A stretch of DNA of 64,000 nt from NCBI GenBank assembly GCA_964645405.1, contig CAZYCA010000042.1:248001-312000 (forward strand). The letters are read 5' to 3'. Position numbers and translations under genes: made by a program. Origin of the DNA: JAMWDF01 sp964645405 (lineage in GTDB: Bacteria > Ratteibacteria > UBA8468 > B48-G9 > DSTR01). The notes beneath the pieces were generated by a model. The model was given only the letters and a program-made list of their open reading frames with translations, was not told where the DNA came from and ran no database searches. Positions within the stretch are counted from its first letter, which is position 1, and every line of letters starts with the position of its first letter. This document shows, piece after piece, positions 40,720-49,731 of this stretch.

Positions 40720-42057
40720 ATGTCTTATGTAGAAGATGTACTGAATGCGGTTATTCAGAAAAATCCGCTGGAGAAAGAGTTTCACGAGGCGGTCAGGGAA
40801 GTTTTTCGGTGCCTGGAACCGGTATTGCAAAAAAGACCGGAGTACAGAGAAGCAAGAATTCTGGAAAGGCTGGTAGAGCCTGAGCGGGTAATTATTTTCC
40901 GGGTTGCCTGGCTGGATGACAACAACACCTGTCAGGTAAATAGAGGCTTTCGGGTGCAATTTAGTAGTGCGATTGGACCTTATAAAGGTGGTTTGCGTTT
41001 TCATCCCAGTGTGAACTTAAGCGTAGTGAAGTTTCTGGCTTTTGAGCAGATTTTTAAAAACTCTTTAACTTCCCTCTCTATGGGTGGCGCCAAGGGCGGT
41101 TCAGATTTTGACCCCAAAGGGAAAAGTGACGCGGAGGTAATGCGTTTCTGTCAGGCTTTTATGAACGAACTTTTCCGCCACATTGGACCTGATACTGATG
41201 TTCCAGCTGGAGATATTGGTGTTGGGGAGCGAGAAATTGGTTACCTCTTTGGCCAGTATAAGAAACTGGTGAATGAATTTACTGGAGTTTTTACTGGTAA
41301 AGGAATCAACTGGGGTGGTTCTCTCATCCGTCCGGAGGCGACTGGTTACGGACTGGTATATTTTGCCAGGGAAATGCTCAAGAGAAAGAAGAGGAACTTT
41401 TCAGGTCTGACCTGTCTTGTTTCCGGTTCAGGCAATGTTGCCCAGTATACCGCGGAAAAACTCATCCAGCTGGGTGCCAGGGTAATCACTCTTTCTGATT
41501 CCAGTGGTTTTGTTTATGATGCTGCTGGCATCAATGAAGAAAAATTACGTTTTGTGATGGAACTGAAAAATGTGCGCCGCGGCCGGATTAAGGAATACGC
41601 CGAGAAATACAATGTGCCTTATTATGAAGGTAAAAAACCATGGGCTGTCAAAGCTGATGCTGCTTTCCCCTGCGCCACAGAGAATGAAATTAATGTTAAA
41701 GAAGCTGAAGAGCTCATCAAAAATGGTTGTCTTCTGGTGGCTGAAGGTGCTAACATGCCCTGCACACCGGAGGCAGTAGAAAAATTTCAGAAAGCAGGTG
41801 TACTTTTTGCTCCGGGAAAAGCAGCCAACGCAGGAGGGGTAGCCACCTCAGGGCTGGAAATGAGCCAGAATTCCATGCGGCTTGCCTGGCCCAGAGAAGA
41901 AGTGGACAGAAGACTCCAGGAAATTATGTATTCCATCCATGAGACAATCATCAGGGTTGCTGCTGACTATGGATTTCCGGAAAACTATGTAGTAGGAGCA
42001 AACATTGCTGGTTTCATCAAGGTGGCAGATTCCATGCTGGCTCAGGGCGTGGTCTGA
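40720..42057 (+). CDS. gdhA: NADP-type glutamate dehydrogenase
   Basis: A 445-residue enzyme that aminates 2-oxoglutarate with free ammonia. It has GPYKGGLRFHPSVN near residue 87, the catalytic lysine in SMGGAKGGSDFDPKGKSD near 125, the PAGDIGVGEREIGY segment near 165 and the dinucleotide fold SGSGNVAQYTAEKL near 237. ANAGGVATSGLEMSQN is near residue 370. Length and motifs match the hexameric 450-residue (GdhA) class, biosynthetic in most bacteria. It gives the cell a low-affinity ammonia route beside glutamine synthetase/glutamate synthase. A flavodoxin gene follows 14 bases later. Confidence 0.97.
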   Translation: MSYVEDVLNAVIQKNPLEKEFHEAVREVFRCLEPVLQKRPEYREARILERLVEPERVIIFRVAWLDDNNTCQVNRGFRVQFSSAIGPYKGGLRFHPSVNLSVVKFLAFEQIFKNSLTSLSMGGAKGGSDFDPKGKSDAEVMRFCQAFMNELFRHIGPDTDVPAGDIGVGEREIGYLFGQYKKLVNEFTGVFTGKGINWGGSLIRPEATGYGLVYFAREMLKRKKRNFSGLTCLVSGSGNVAQYTAEKLIQLGARVITLSDSSGFVYDAAGINEEKLRFVMELKNVRRGRIKEYAEKYNVPYYEGKKPWAVKADAAFPCATENEINVKEAEELIKNGCLLVAEGANMPCTPEAVEKFQKAGVLFAPGKAANAGGVATSGLEMSQNSMRLAWPREEVDRRLQEIMYSIHETIIRVAADYGFPENYVVGANIAGFIKVADSMLAQGVV

Positions 42058-42071
42058 TGGTATTATAAACT

Positions 42072-42551
42072 ATGCGGCGGATTCTGGTGGTTTATTATTC
42101 AAGAACAGGTAATACCAGGAAGGTTGCCAGTTTTCTGGCAGAAAAACTATCTGCAGAACTGGAGGAAATAAAGGAAGTTCTGCCAGGCAGGAAAACCTTT
42201 TTTTCTGCTGCCTGGCAGGCAAGAAGAAAATACTGCCCCCCAATACTGCCGCAAAAGTTTAATCCCTCTGCTTATCACCTGGTAATCATCGGCACACCGG
42301 TCTGGGCTTTCACCATGGCCAGCCCTGTGCGCAGTTTTCTTACTCTTCACCGCGGTAGATTACGGCAGGCAGCTTTTTTCTGTACTCTTGGCGGTTACGG
42401 GAGCAAGAATACCTTCCAGGAAATGGAAAGAGTTGCCGGTAAAAAACCCCTGGCTTGTTTGAGTATAAGAGAAAAAGATATCCGTAACAATCACTTCTTT
42501 GAACAGGTGGAAGGGTTTGTGCAAGAGATAGACAAACTCCTGAAGAAATGA
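42072..42551 (+). CDS. Flavodoxin-like protein
   Basis: A 159-residue protein with the flavodoxin FMN-phosphate loop VVYYSRTGNTRKVA at the N-terminus, VIIGTPVWAFTMASPVRSFL in the middle and TLGGYGSKNTFQEM as the second flavin loop. It probably acts as a soluble FMN electron carrier or flavoprotein reductase. It follows gdhA by 14 bases and may be co-transcribed, but a functional link is not evident. Confidence 0.85.
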   Translation: MRRILVVYYSRTGNTRKVASFLAEKLSAELEEIKEVLPGRKTFFSAAWQARRKYCPPILPQKFNPSAYHLVIIGTPVWAFTMASPVRSFLTLHRGRLRQAAFFCTLGGYGSKNTFQEMERVAGKKPLACLSIREKDIRNNHFFEQVEGFVQEIDKLLKK

Positions 42552-42597
42552 GATTTGCTTGGTCTCAGACTGCGTTTTACCCACGAAGGAGCAAGAG

Positions 42598-44109
42598 ATG
42601 AAAAAGTTAATAGGATTTGATAATCAATTCTATCTTCAACAGCAGGAAAAGGCTATTTTAGAACGAATTAAAATGTTCTCCGGAAAACTCTACCTGGAAT
42701 TTGGCGGCAAGATTTTGCATGACTATCATGCTGCCCGGGTGCTACCTGGTTACAATCCGAATATCAAGATAGAGTTGCTCCGCTCCCTGAAGGATAAGAT
42801 TGATATCCTTTTGTGTATCTATGCTGGTGACATTGAAAGGGGAAGAATCAGGGGAGATTTTGGGATAACCTATGCTGTGGATACCTTGAAACTCATAGAT
42901 GATTTAAGGGAAAATGGACTTGGTGTCCTGGCTGTGGTCATTACCAGATTTGACAACCAGCCACAGGCTTTAGGTTTTAAGACGAAGCTGGAAAATAGAA
43001 ATATCAGGGTTTATCTTCACCGCGCAACACAGGGTTATCCCACAGATGTAGATACCATAGTTAGCCCTGCTGGCTACGGTCAGAATACCTACATTGAAAC
43101 CAGTAAACCCATTGTGGTTGTTACCGGACCAGGACCGGGAAGTGGAAAACTGGCTACCTGCCTTTCCCAGTTATACCACGACCATCGTCAGGGTCTCAGG
43201 TCAGGCTATGCTAAATTTGAGACCTTCCCGATATGGAATCTTCCTTTGAAACACCCGGTCAACATTGCTTATGAGGCAGCTACTGCTGACCTTCAGGATT
43301 TCAATATGATTGACCCGTACCACCTGAGTGCCTATCAGAAAAGCGCGGTTAATTATAACCGTGATGTGGAGATTTTTCCTGTCATCCAGAGAATTATGAA
43401 AAGGATTATGGGAGATAGTATGCCTTATAAGTCACCCACTGATATGGGGGTCAACCAGGCTGGTTTTGCCATTATAGACGACCAGGTTGTCCAGGAAGCA
43501 GCCCGTCAGGAAATTATCAGGCGTTTCTTTCGCTATCAGCTGGAACAACTCCTGGGACTGGAGAAGAAAGAGACTGTGCAGCGAGCAATCCTTCTCATGG
43601 AAGAGGCAGGTGTTAGCCCTGAAGGAAGAAAGGTAGTCACACCAGCCAGAATCGCCGCCCAGAAAGTCAGCCAGAGAGTTCCAGGACAAATTACCAGTGG
43701 TGCAGCGTTAGAACTACCTGATGGCTCTATTGTTACCGGGAAAAATTCTTCTCTCATGACTGCTGCATCCAGTCTCATCCTTAACGGTATTAAACAGCTG
43801 GCAGAAATACCTGACAAAATCCACCTTCTGGCACCGAATGTCATTCAACATATTCGCAATCTAAAAAAAGACATTCTTGGCCTCAAACAGGAAATTCTGG
43901 ACCTGGAGGAAACATTGATTGCACTTTCTATCTCCGCTGCCACCAACCCCACAGCTGAATTAGCCATGGCTAAACTGGGTGAACTGGTTGGATGCGAGGT
44001 TCATCTCACTCATGTACCTGCGCCAGGAGATGAGGTTGGTTTACGCCGGCTGAAGGTGAATCTGACTGTGGACCCGGTTTTCCCTTCCCAGGACCTTTAT
44101 CTCGGGTAA
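42598..44109 (+). CDS. DUF1846 family protein
   Basis: A 503-residue protein matching the DUF1846 family end to end: it starts IGFDNQFYLQQQEKAILERI, has YLEFGGKILHDYHAARVLPGY, VVVTGPGPGSGKLATCLSQ near residue 175, KYETFP-like AKFETFPIWNLPL, and NQAGFAIIDD. The P-loop-like glycine-rich segment suggests nucleotide binding; the family's biological role is not established. ATG 42598 follows AAGGAGC; an in-frame extension to 42559 has no ribosome binding site. It converges on a minus-strand gene five bases away. Confidence 0.9.
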   Translation: MKKLIGFDNQFYLQQQEKAILERIKMFSGKLYLEFGGKILHDYHAARVLPGYNPNIKIELLRSLKDKIDILLCIYAGDIERGRIRGDFGITYAVDTLKLIDDLRENGLGVLAVVITRFDNQPQALGFKTKLENRNIRVYLHRATQGYPTDVDTIVSPAGYGQNTYIETSKPIVVVTGPGPGSGKLATCLSQLYHDHRQGLRSGYAKFETFPIWNLPLKHPVNIAYEAATADLQDFNMIDPYHLSAYQKSAVNYNRDVEIFPVIQRIMKRIMGDSMPYKSPTDMGVNQAGFAIIDDQVVQEAARQEIIRRFFRYQLEQLLGLEKKETVQRAILLMEEAGVSPEGRKVVTPARIAAQKVSQRVPGQITSGAALELPDGSIVTGKNSSLMTAASSLILNGIKQLAEIPDKIHLLAPNVIQHIRNLKKDILGLKQEILDLEETLIALSISAATNPTAELAMAKLGELVGCEVHLTHVPAPGDEVGLRRLKVNLTVDPVFPSQDLYLG

Positions 44110-44114
44110 AAAAT

Positions 44115-45332
44115 TCAGCCACTCAAAATTTTCCAGTCAATTAATTCCGAGGTAGAGACAATTCTTCCTTCTCTTCTGGATTTCTCTGCTGCCTGGGCAA
44201 TCACCACACTGTAAATACCTTCCCTGACTGAAGGAAAAGAGAAGGAATCCGGGTCCTGCCAGGAAAGAAGTAATGATTCCAGCATAGTAGCGTCAGCCCC
44301 TCCATGTCCACCTTCTCCTCTTGTGAGCATGTGGGTAATCTGCTCTTTTTTCCACCTGGGATAAAGTACAATTTTGTTCTCACTTAAATCAGCCTCCAGG
44401 TGCCCGTGGGTACCAACCACGGTGTAACGTCTGGTAGACACTGGTGTGAAAAAACATTCCCAGTGGAAAATCCGGCTTCCGTTTTCGTACTCTACAAGAA
44501 CAAAACCGTTATCATGTGTATCTTTTTTTGAGAGGTAGAGACAGGTATCCGGGTAGTAGTGATCATTTTCTGCCACCTTCTCGGTATAAAGTGGTGTCTG
44601 TATCTTACTGGCATCAGGACATAACAAACTGGCTTCACACGCCCGGCAGTAAGGACCTATTTTCTTCCCGTCAGGAGCAAAGGGTATGCCCTGCGGCTGG
44701 AAAATATCCACTCCAGCCATGGCTACCACCCTTAACGGTCTGGCCATATTCAAATACCAGTTAATGATGTCAAAATCATGACAGCCCTTATGACAGAAAA
44801 GACCACCGCTGTATTTATAAAAGCGGTTCCAGCGTCCCATATATGTCTTCCCACCTTCGTAAAAGTCCGCGTTGGTAATGTTGACTATCCGCCCAACTGC
44901 TCCGCTGTCCAGAATTTCCTTGAGGCGGCGACAGACCGGGTCATACCGCAAATTGAAACCAAGAAACAACCGACGACCTGTCTCCTTCATGGTTTGATAA
45001 ACTTTAAGACAGTCCTCTGTTTTTGTAGCCAGAGGTTTGTCCACAAACACATCTTTCCCTGCTTTCATCAGACTGACAGCAATTTCTGCATGGGTAAAAT
45101 CAGGTGTGGTTACTATAGCCAGGTCAATATCTTCTGTCAGTATCTGATGGTAGTCCTTATACTGAGGTACCAGACACCCGGTTTTCTCCTTAAGAAAACC
45201 TGCTACTACCTGACAACGGGCTGGATTAACGTCACAAAGCGCCACCAGTTGCACATCTCTTTTCTGGCTGAGCGGTAAGACAAAACCGTAAAAACCACGA
45301 CTTCCTGTTCCAATAACAGCTACCTTTACCAT
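44115..45332 (-). CDS. Gfo/Idh/MocA family oxidoreductase (first)
   Basis: A 405-residue NAD(P)-dependent sugar or polyol dehydrogenase. The Rossmann motif KVAVIGTGSRGFYGF opens the protein, VTTPDFTHAEIAVSL and FVDKPLATK (the catalytic-lysine KP motif) follow near residues 75-100, and GGLFCHKGCHDFDIINWY near 180 is the substrate-domain signature with the conserved Asp/His. A Cys-rich insertion (CRACEASLLC) near residue 230 is unusual. It is the last gene of a minus-strand operon with the TauE exporter and sugar isomerase genes. Substrate unknown. Confidence 0.9.
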   Translation of the reverse strand: MVKVAVIGTGSRGFYGFVLPLSQKRDVQLVALCDVNPARCQVVAGFLKEKTGCLVPQYKDYHQILTEDIDLAIVTTPDFTHAEIAVSLMKAGKDVFVDKPLATKTEDCLKVYQTMKETGRRLFLGFNLRYDPVCRRLKEILDSGAVGRIVNITNADFYEGGKTYMGRWNRFYKYSGGLFCHKGCHDFDIINWYLNMARPLRVVAMAGVDIFQPQGIPFAPDGKKIGPYCRACEASLLCPDASKIQTPLYTEKVAENDHYYPDTCLYLSKKDTHDNGFVLVEYENGSRIFHWECFFTPVSTRRYTVVGTHGHLEADLSENKIVLYPRWKKEQITHMLTRGEGGHGGADATMLESLLLSWQDPDSFSFPSVREGIYSVVIAQAAEKSRREGRIVSTSELIDWKILSG

Positions 45333-45349
45333 TCTTTACCTCCAGCTGA

Positions 45350-46114
45350 TTAAAAAATCAGTTTCAAAGAAGCAGCTGCTGCCACTATCTGGATAACAAG
45401 GGTAAATGTTTTCTCCGGGATTTTTCTCAGGACAAAAATTCCTGAAAATGCTCCCAGGGTAATAGCAGGTAAAACCAAAAGATTAAGCTTCAAAGATTCT
45501 ACGGTAATGAAACCAAGGTTGGTACTGAAAGGAACCTTGAACCAGTTCAGAAGAAAAAAGTACCAGGCAGCAGTCCCAACAAACTCTACCTTGGGAAGTC
45601 TCATCGCCAGGAGATAAATAATCAGGATAGGACCGGCTGCATTAGCCATCATTGTGGTGATACCCGCAAGCAACCCCACTCCAGCCGCAAACCACCAGTA
45701 ATCAGGAACCCTGGTTTCTTCCGTCTGGCTTTTCTGGTACCACCAGTTGAGAAAAAGGAGTACCAGAATCACTGTCCCGATTACCCTTGATAACCGCAGG
45801 TCGTCCAGCCAGATACGACCGCCTGGTGCCAGACGCAAAATCATATAGCCCAGGATAATCCCGGTAGCTGCCCAGGGTAAAAGTCTGATTAGATGAACCC
45901 ATGATGCTTTCCGGCGATAGTAAATCACAGCAAAGAAATCTCCAAAAATGAGCATCGGAAGAACTACACCGGTGGAAGCCCTTGCAGGAATAACCATAGC
46001 GACTAAAGGGATAGCAGCAAAACCTGCTCCCGGGATACCAGTCTTGGAAAGACCAATGAGAAGCCCGCTTATCAACAAAAGTAGCCACCCCCAGAAAGAA
46101 ATTTCCGTGACCAT
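45350..46114 (-). CDS. TauE/SafE family membrane exporter
   Basis: A 254-residue protein with about eight hydrophobic segments and the family pattern: LISGLLIGLSKTGIPGAGFAAIPLVAM at the N-terminus, LIFGDFFAVIYYRR in the first half, and TTMMANAAGPILIIYLLAMRLPK as the second-half repeat. Members export sulfite, sulfoacetate or other organic anions from the cytoplasm. It lies between a sugar isomerase gene and an oxidoreductase gene with gaps of 17-18 bases, so it may export an acid product of that pathway. The anion cannot be identified. Confidence 0.9.
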   Translation of the reverse strand: MVTEISFWGWLLLLISGLLIGLSKTGIPGAGFAAIPLVAMVIPARASTGVVLPMLIFGDFFAVIYYRRKASWVHLIRLLPWAATGIILGYMILRLAPGGRIWLDDLRLSRVIGTVILVLLFLNWWYQKSQTEETRVPDYWWFAAGVGLLAGITTMMANAAGPILIIYLLAMRLPKVEFVGTAAWYFFLLNWFKVPFSTNLGFITVESLKLNLLVLPAITLGAFSGIFVLRKIPEKTFTLVIQIVAAAASLKLIF

Positions 46115-46132
46115 GTTTGAAGCAGAGAAATA

Positions 46133-46891
46133 TCAGAGTAAGGAAATTGCCTGCCTGAGAGCATCCTCATCACTGCCGGCAGGGAAAAACTCCAGCCCGA
46201 GATAACCTGTGTATGGCAACCGGTTAATTACAGAAAAAATAGCCCGGTAGTCAAGTTCTCCTCCGACAAGTTCACCTCTGCCCGGTACCCCGGCAGCATG
46301 GAAATGCCCGATGAAAGGCAAATACCTCTCAATCTTTGTTAGAATGTTACCCTCTGTGACTTGTTGATGGTAGATATCAAAAAGTATCTTCAAAGCAGGG
46401 GAATTAACTTCTTCCACGATATCCACCGCCTCACCCACCCTGGTTAACCAGTAGCCAGGATGGTTAACCACCGGGTTCAGAGGTTCCAGAACTAAAGTAA
46501 TACCGTTACCAGCAGCCACCGCAGACATTGCCCGCAGTTTCCGCACTACCCGTCTTCTTGTCTGTTCAAAGCTTTCCCCGGCTACTACATTTCCAGTAGT
46601 CACAATCAAAGTGGAACATCCAAGTTTCTTAGCGATAGAGGCGGAGTTTGCCACTCCTTCCACCAGCAATTTCTCGTTACCTTCCGTGGTAAGAGCAAAG
46701 TTTGGCTCCATACACATAGCAGCCAGGGCAAGACTTGTTTCTTCCTGTGCTGCGCTTATCTCCTGAAGGTTCTTATTCTGCCAGGACCAGAATTCAAACG
46801 CAGCAAACCCGAGTTTTTTCACCTGCCTGATTTTTTCTGCAAGGGACATCCCTTTCCAGAATGCCTCCACACAAACAGATAACTTGACCAT
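46133..46891 (-). CDS. Hydroxypyruvate isomerase-like TIM-barrel protein
   Basis: A 252-residue xylose-isomerase-like TIM barrel. KLSVCVEAFWKGMSLAEKIRQVKKLGFAAFEFW at the N-terminus, LVLEPLNPVVNHPGYWL near residue 133 (metal Glu), ILFDIYHQQVTEGNI near 167 (metal Asp/His), IGHFHAAGVPGRGE near 190 and YLGLEFFP at the end are the landmarks of the hydroxypyruvate isomerase (Hyi) group. It heads the minus-strand operon with the TauE and Gfo/Idh/MocA genes. The true substrate may be another ketose or keto acid. Confidence 0.85.
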   Translation of the reverse strand: MVKLSVCVEAFWKGMSLAEKIRQVKKLGFAAFEFWSWQNKNLQEISAAQEETSLALAAMCMEPNFALTTEGNEKLLVEGVANSASIAKKLGCSTLIVTTGNVVAGESFEQTRRRVVRKLRAMSAVAAGNGITLVLEPLNPVVNHPGYWLTRVGEAVDIVEEVNSPALKILFDIYHQQVTEGNILTKIERYLPFIGHFHAAGVPGRGELVGGELDYRAIFSVINRLPYTGYLGLEFFPAGSDEDALRQAISLL

Positions 46892-46911
46892 TTTTCCTTT
46901 CTGGGTTAGTC

Positions 46912-46940
46912 AGTATAACACTATCAGGAAGAAAAGACAA
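46912..46940 (-). promoter_or_regulatory. Promoter for the isomerase-exporter-oxidoreductase operon
   Basis: On the minus strand TTGTCT (46940-46935), a 17-base spacer and TATACT (46917-46912). Transcription would begin near 46905 with a leader of about 14 bases before ATG 46891. Confidence 0.6.
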
Positions 46941-46954
46941 AACAAAGGAGAAAA

Positions 46955-47491
46955 ATGAGCTTCCTTACTCTGGTCAAAGAAAGACGTAGTGTCAGAAACT
47001 ATCTCAGCACACCTGTACCAAGACAACTTCTGGAATATTGCTTTGAAGCAACCAGATTAGCGCCCTCAGCCTGTAATCAGCAACCCTGGTACTTTATCGC
47101 TGTGGAAAGTCCTTCCTTACGACAAAAACTGGGTAAGGCTGCTTTTTCAGGTATCTATTCCCTGAATCAGTTTGCTCTGGCTGCTCCGGTTCTGGTGGTA
47201 GTGGTGGCAAAAGCATCTAAAGTTTTGCCAAAAGTAGCAGGCTTTTTAAAAAAAACACCGTACTACCTGATAGATGTGGCTATTGCCTGCCAGCATTTTG
47301 TCCTTGCTGCTACTGAGGAAGGACTGGGCACTTGCTGGCTGGGATGGTTTAACGAAAAGGCTGTAAAAAAGGTACTGGGGCTAAAGCAGAGTGAGCATGT
47401 GCCCATAATGATAAGCGTCGGCTATGCCCGGGAAAAAGAAAATACTGTCGTGCGGAGAAAAAAACTGGAAGAAATAAGAATCTATAAGTGA
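46955..47491 (+). CDS. Nitroreductase family protein
   Basis: A 178-residue FMN-dependent NAD(P)H oxidoreductase of the nitroreductase fold. VKERRSVRNYLSTPVPRQLLEYC and APSACNQQPWYFIAV are the N-terminal FMN-phosphate and ring-binding motifs, and ATEEGLGTCWLGWFNE is the C-terminal flavin motif. Physiological substrates of this family are varied and not predictable. ATG 46955 follows AAAGGAG. It is divergent from the isomerase operon and converges on the UroD-like gene with two bases between stop codons. Confidence 0.9.
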   Translation: MSFLTLVKERRSVRNYLSTPVPRQLLEYCFEATRLAPSACNQQPWYFIAVESPSLRQKLGKAAFSGIYSLNQFALAAPVLVVVVAKASKVLPKVAGFLKKTPYYLIDVAIACQHFVLAATEEGLGTCWLGWFNEKAVKKVLGLKQSEHVPIMISVGYAREKENTVVRRKKLEEIRIYK

Positions 47492-47493
47492 GG

Positions 47494-48591
47494 TCAATAG
47501 TTTCTCATGGAAACAGCAGTCTCCACAAAAATTCTGTAGTTAGTCTCCACATGCTCCGGTAGTCTGGACCAGGTCGTAGGAGAAGATGTTGGACAGAGAA
47601 TAAAGTTACCACCGGGTTTGCCCTGCCTGACAGTATCTTCCACCAGTTTTTTCATTTCTTCTGGTTTCAGACAATCAAAAGCTCCATCTTCCACATTGCC
47701 CTCCAATGTCATTCTGCCAGCACATCTGGCTTTAGCCTGGCTCAGTGTAATCTTGCTTACCGGGGGAGGTTCAATGGGATTAAGACAATCAACTCCCAAA
47801 TCTATAAACCCTTCCAGAACTTCAGACATATCTCCGTGACAGTGCACCCAGACTACCTTCCCTGCCTGGTGAATTAACTCCGCTATCCTTCTGTCATAGG
47901 CGACCACAAACTCCTGAAAATCCCTCACTGAAGCCAGTGGTGGTATACATAACTCCGGACCAACCCAGCCGTAAGCGTCACCCAGATTATTACTTAAATA
48001 GTGTTTTACCAGTCTTTCCAGAAACTGGAAAGAACGACTAATCATCAGATGCAGCAACTGGCGGTAGTCATAAAGCCAGTAACCAAACGTTTCTGAGCCC
48101 ATCAATCTCTGAATGGAGTACATAGCCTCATCAATTCCTACCATTAAAAGAGCCCTTTCTCCAGTTTTTCTCTTCAGTTCCCAGTAAGAATCTAACTTCG
48201 GTAACTGTGTCCGGGAGGGAAGGGAAAGATATTTTTCTGCATCCTCGGGAGTTTCAATCAAATATTTCACACACCGCCCCGGAGATCCATCAAGGAAAGA
48301 GCAAAAAATTTCTGTTAGCGGACCTTGAGGTGTCTCCCAGATTATTTTCACTTCCTGCTGGCCGTTTCTCACCGGTCCTTTTTCTATCCTTCTTTTCACT
48401 GAAGATGGCGGCCATTCGTCAGAGCCCGGGGTCCAGTCCCGGATTATTTCCAGTTCATATTTTTCTATTAACTGGTATAAAACCTTCCAGTCATCCCGTG
48501 GATTTAAAGGGTCCACTCCCCAGAGCCTGATGGGCATGCGGTCAGTTTCCTGCCTTTTGAAAACACGGAGAAGTCTTTCCCGGCATGTCAT
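47494..48591 (-). CDS. Uroporphyrinogen decarboxylase-like (MtaA/CmuA-type) protein
   Basis: A 365-residue member of the URO-D barrel superfamily: it begins CRERLLRVFKRQETDRMPIRLWG, has WVHCHGDMSEVLEGFIDLGVDCLNPIEPP near residue 245 and RMTLEGNVEDGAFD near 290. The His-x-Cys in HCHG with a later Cys (ILCPTSS) is the zinc site pattern of corrinoid:coenzyme M methyltransferase relatives rather than of heme HemE. Such proteins are common in sugar-degradation loci of candidate phyla and their reaction is unknown. It is divergent from a Gfo/Idh/MocA gene with which it shares a control region. Confidence 0.78.
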   Translation of the reverse strand: MTCRERLLRVFKRQETDRMPIRLWGVDPLNPRDDWKVLYQLIEKYELEIIRDWTPGSDEWPPSSVKRRIEKGPVRNGQQEVKIIWETPQGPLTEIFCSFLDGSPGRCVKYLIETPEDAEKYLSLPSRTQLPKLDSYWELKRKTGERALLMVGIDEAMYSIQRLMGSETFGYWLYDYRQLLHLMISRSFQFLERLVKHYLSNNLGDAYGWVGPELCIPPLASVRDFQEFVVAYDRRIAELIHQAGKVVWVHCHGDMSEVLEGFIDLGVDCLNPIEPPPVSKITLSQAKARCAGRMTLEGNVEDGAFDCLKPEEMKKLVEDTVRQGKPGGNFILCPTSSPTTWSRLPEHVETNYRIFVETAVSMRNY

Positions 48592-48613
48592 AAATCTTCC
48601 TTTTTAAAACAGA

Positions 48614-48664
48614 AATATAACACAGATACGCTGCTTTGACAAAGTACTGTTTTGGTGGTAAAAA
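48614..48664. promoter_or_regulatory. Divergent promoters with overlapping -35 boxes
   Basis: Plus strand: TTGACA (48636-48641), 17 bases, TAAAAA (48659-48664), for the gene at 48696. Minus strand: TTGTCA (48642-48637), 17 bases, TATATT (48619-48614), for the gene starting at 48591. The two -35 boxes overlap by five bases and lie inside the perfect palindrome CTTTG-A-CAAAG (48634-48644), so polymerase can occupy only one at a time and one symmetric regulator could control both. Confidence 0.62.
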
Positions 48665-48695
48665 CTATAAACTTTGTTAAAAAACAGGAGGGAAA

Positions 48696-49727
48696 ATGGC
48701 AAAATTGACAGCTCCCGAAGACATAAAGGTGGCTACTATCGGTTACGGTGGGGCTTTCCATATGGGGAAATATCATCTGGAGCTCTGCAGGCAGGCAGGA
48801 ATGAAACCTGTGGCAGTGGCTGAGATTGATGCTCAGCGACTGGAACAGGCCAGGAAAGATTTTCCTGGAATTGAAACTTATTCTTCAACCAGTTTGCTGC
48901 TGAAAAAGTCTTCAGCAAACCTGGTGATTATTATTACCCCACATAACACTCATGCACGACTGGCACTACAGTGTTTGAAGGCTGGCAGGCATGTAGTAGT
49001 GGAAAAACCTATGGCTATTACAACAGCAGAGTGCGATGCGATGATAGAAACAGCTCACCGCAAGAATCTGCTTCTTTCTACTTTCCACAACCGACACTGG
49101 GATGGGTGTATTATGGAAGCGGTGAGAAGAATTAAGTCCGGTGTCATCGGTGAAGTCTTCCGTATTGAGGCTCATATGGGAGGATACAGCCAGCCTAAAG
49201 ACTGGTGGCGTTCCTCCAGAACTATTTCTGGTGGCATCCTTTACGACTGGGGTGTCCACCTTCTGGAATACAGCCTGCAGATTATTCAGTCCGAGATTAA
49301 AGAAGTCACCGGTTTTGACAGAACTGGTTACTGGGCAAATTTTACTTCCTGGGGTAAGGACACTATTGAAGATGAAGGTTTTGCGGTCGTCAGGTTTGCC
49401 AGTGGAGCCTGGTTAACACTGATGATCAGTCAACTGGATTCCAACCCTAAAAAAGGACAGCTGGAAATTACTGGTACTAAAGGTACCTATATTATGAGTG
49501 GTGGAGAATATGAGATTATTACTCACCGGGGAGCAGAAACTTGCATTACCAGAGGACCCAATCCCCCTTCGGAACACTGGCGCTATTACCAGAATATTGC
49601 CAGCCATCTAACCAAGGATGAACCGCTGGTTATCACACCAGAGTGGTCAAGACGGCCAATCCATATTCTGGACCTGGCCTGCCGGAGTGCCAGACTGGGA
49701 AAAAGTCTCAAAGCAAAGTATCACTAA
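48696..49727 (+). CDS. Gfo/Idh/MocA family oxidoreductase (second)
   Basis: A 343-residue NAD(P)-dependent dehydrogenase. KVATIGYGGAFHMGKYHL is the Rossmann motif, IITPHNTHARLALQCLKAGRHVVVEKPMAIT carries the EKP catalytic lysine near residue 97, and GGILYDWGVHLLEYSLQ near 177 is the substrate-domain Asp/His signature. ATG 48696 follows ACAGGAGG. It is divergently transcribed from the UroD-like gene and converges on the third oxidoreductase gene with four bases between stop codons. Substrate unknown. Confidence 0.9.
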   Translation: MAKLTAPEDIKVATIGYGGAFHMGKYHLELCRQAGMKPVAVAEIDAQRLEQARKDFPGIETYSSTSLLLKKSSANLVIIITPHNTHARLALQCLKAGRHVVVEKPMAITTAECDAMIETAHRKNLLLSTFHNRHWDGCIMEAVRRIKSGVIGEVFRIEAHMGGYSQPKDWWRSSRTISGGILYDWGVHLLEYSLQIIQSEIKEVTGFDRTGYWANFTSWGKDTIEDEGFAVVRFASGAWLTLMISQLDSNPKKGQLEITGTKGTYIMSGGEYEIITHRGAETCITRGPNPPSEHWRYYQNIASHLTKDEPLVITPEWSRRPIHILDLACRSARLGKSLKAKYH

Positions 49728-49731
49728 TTGT

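Noticed and set aside
18309..46114. Sulfoquinovose or taurine catabolic pathway
   Set aside because: A sulfatase and a TauE exporter are present but no sulfoglycolysis or taurine-degradation enzyme is recognisable, so a pathway call would be speculation.
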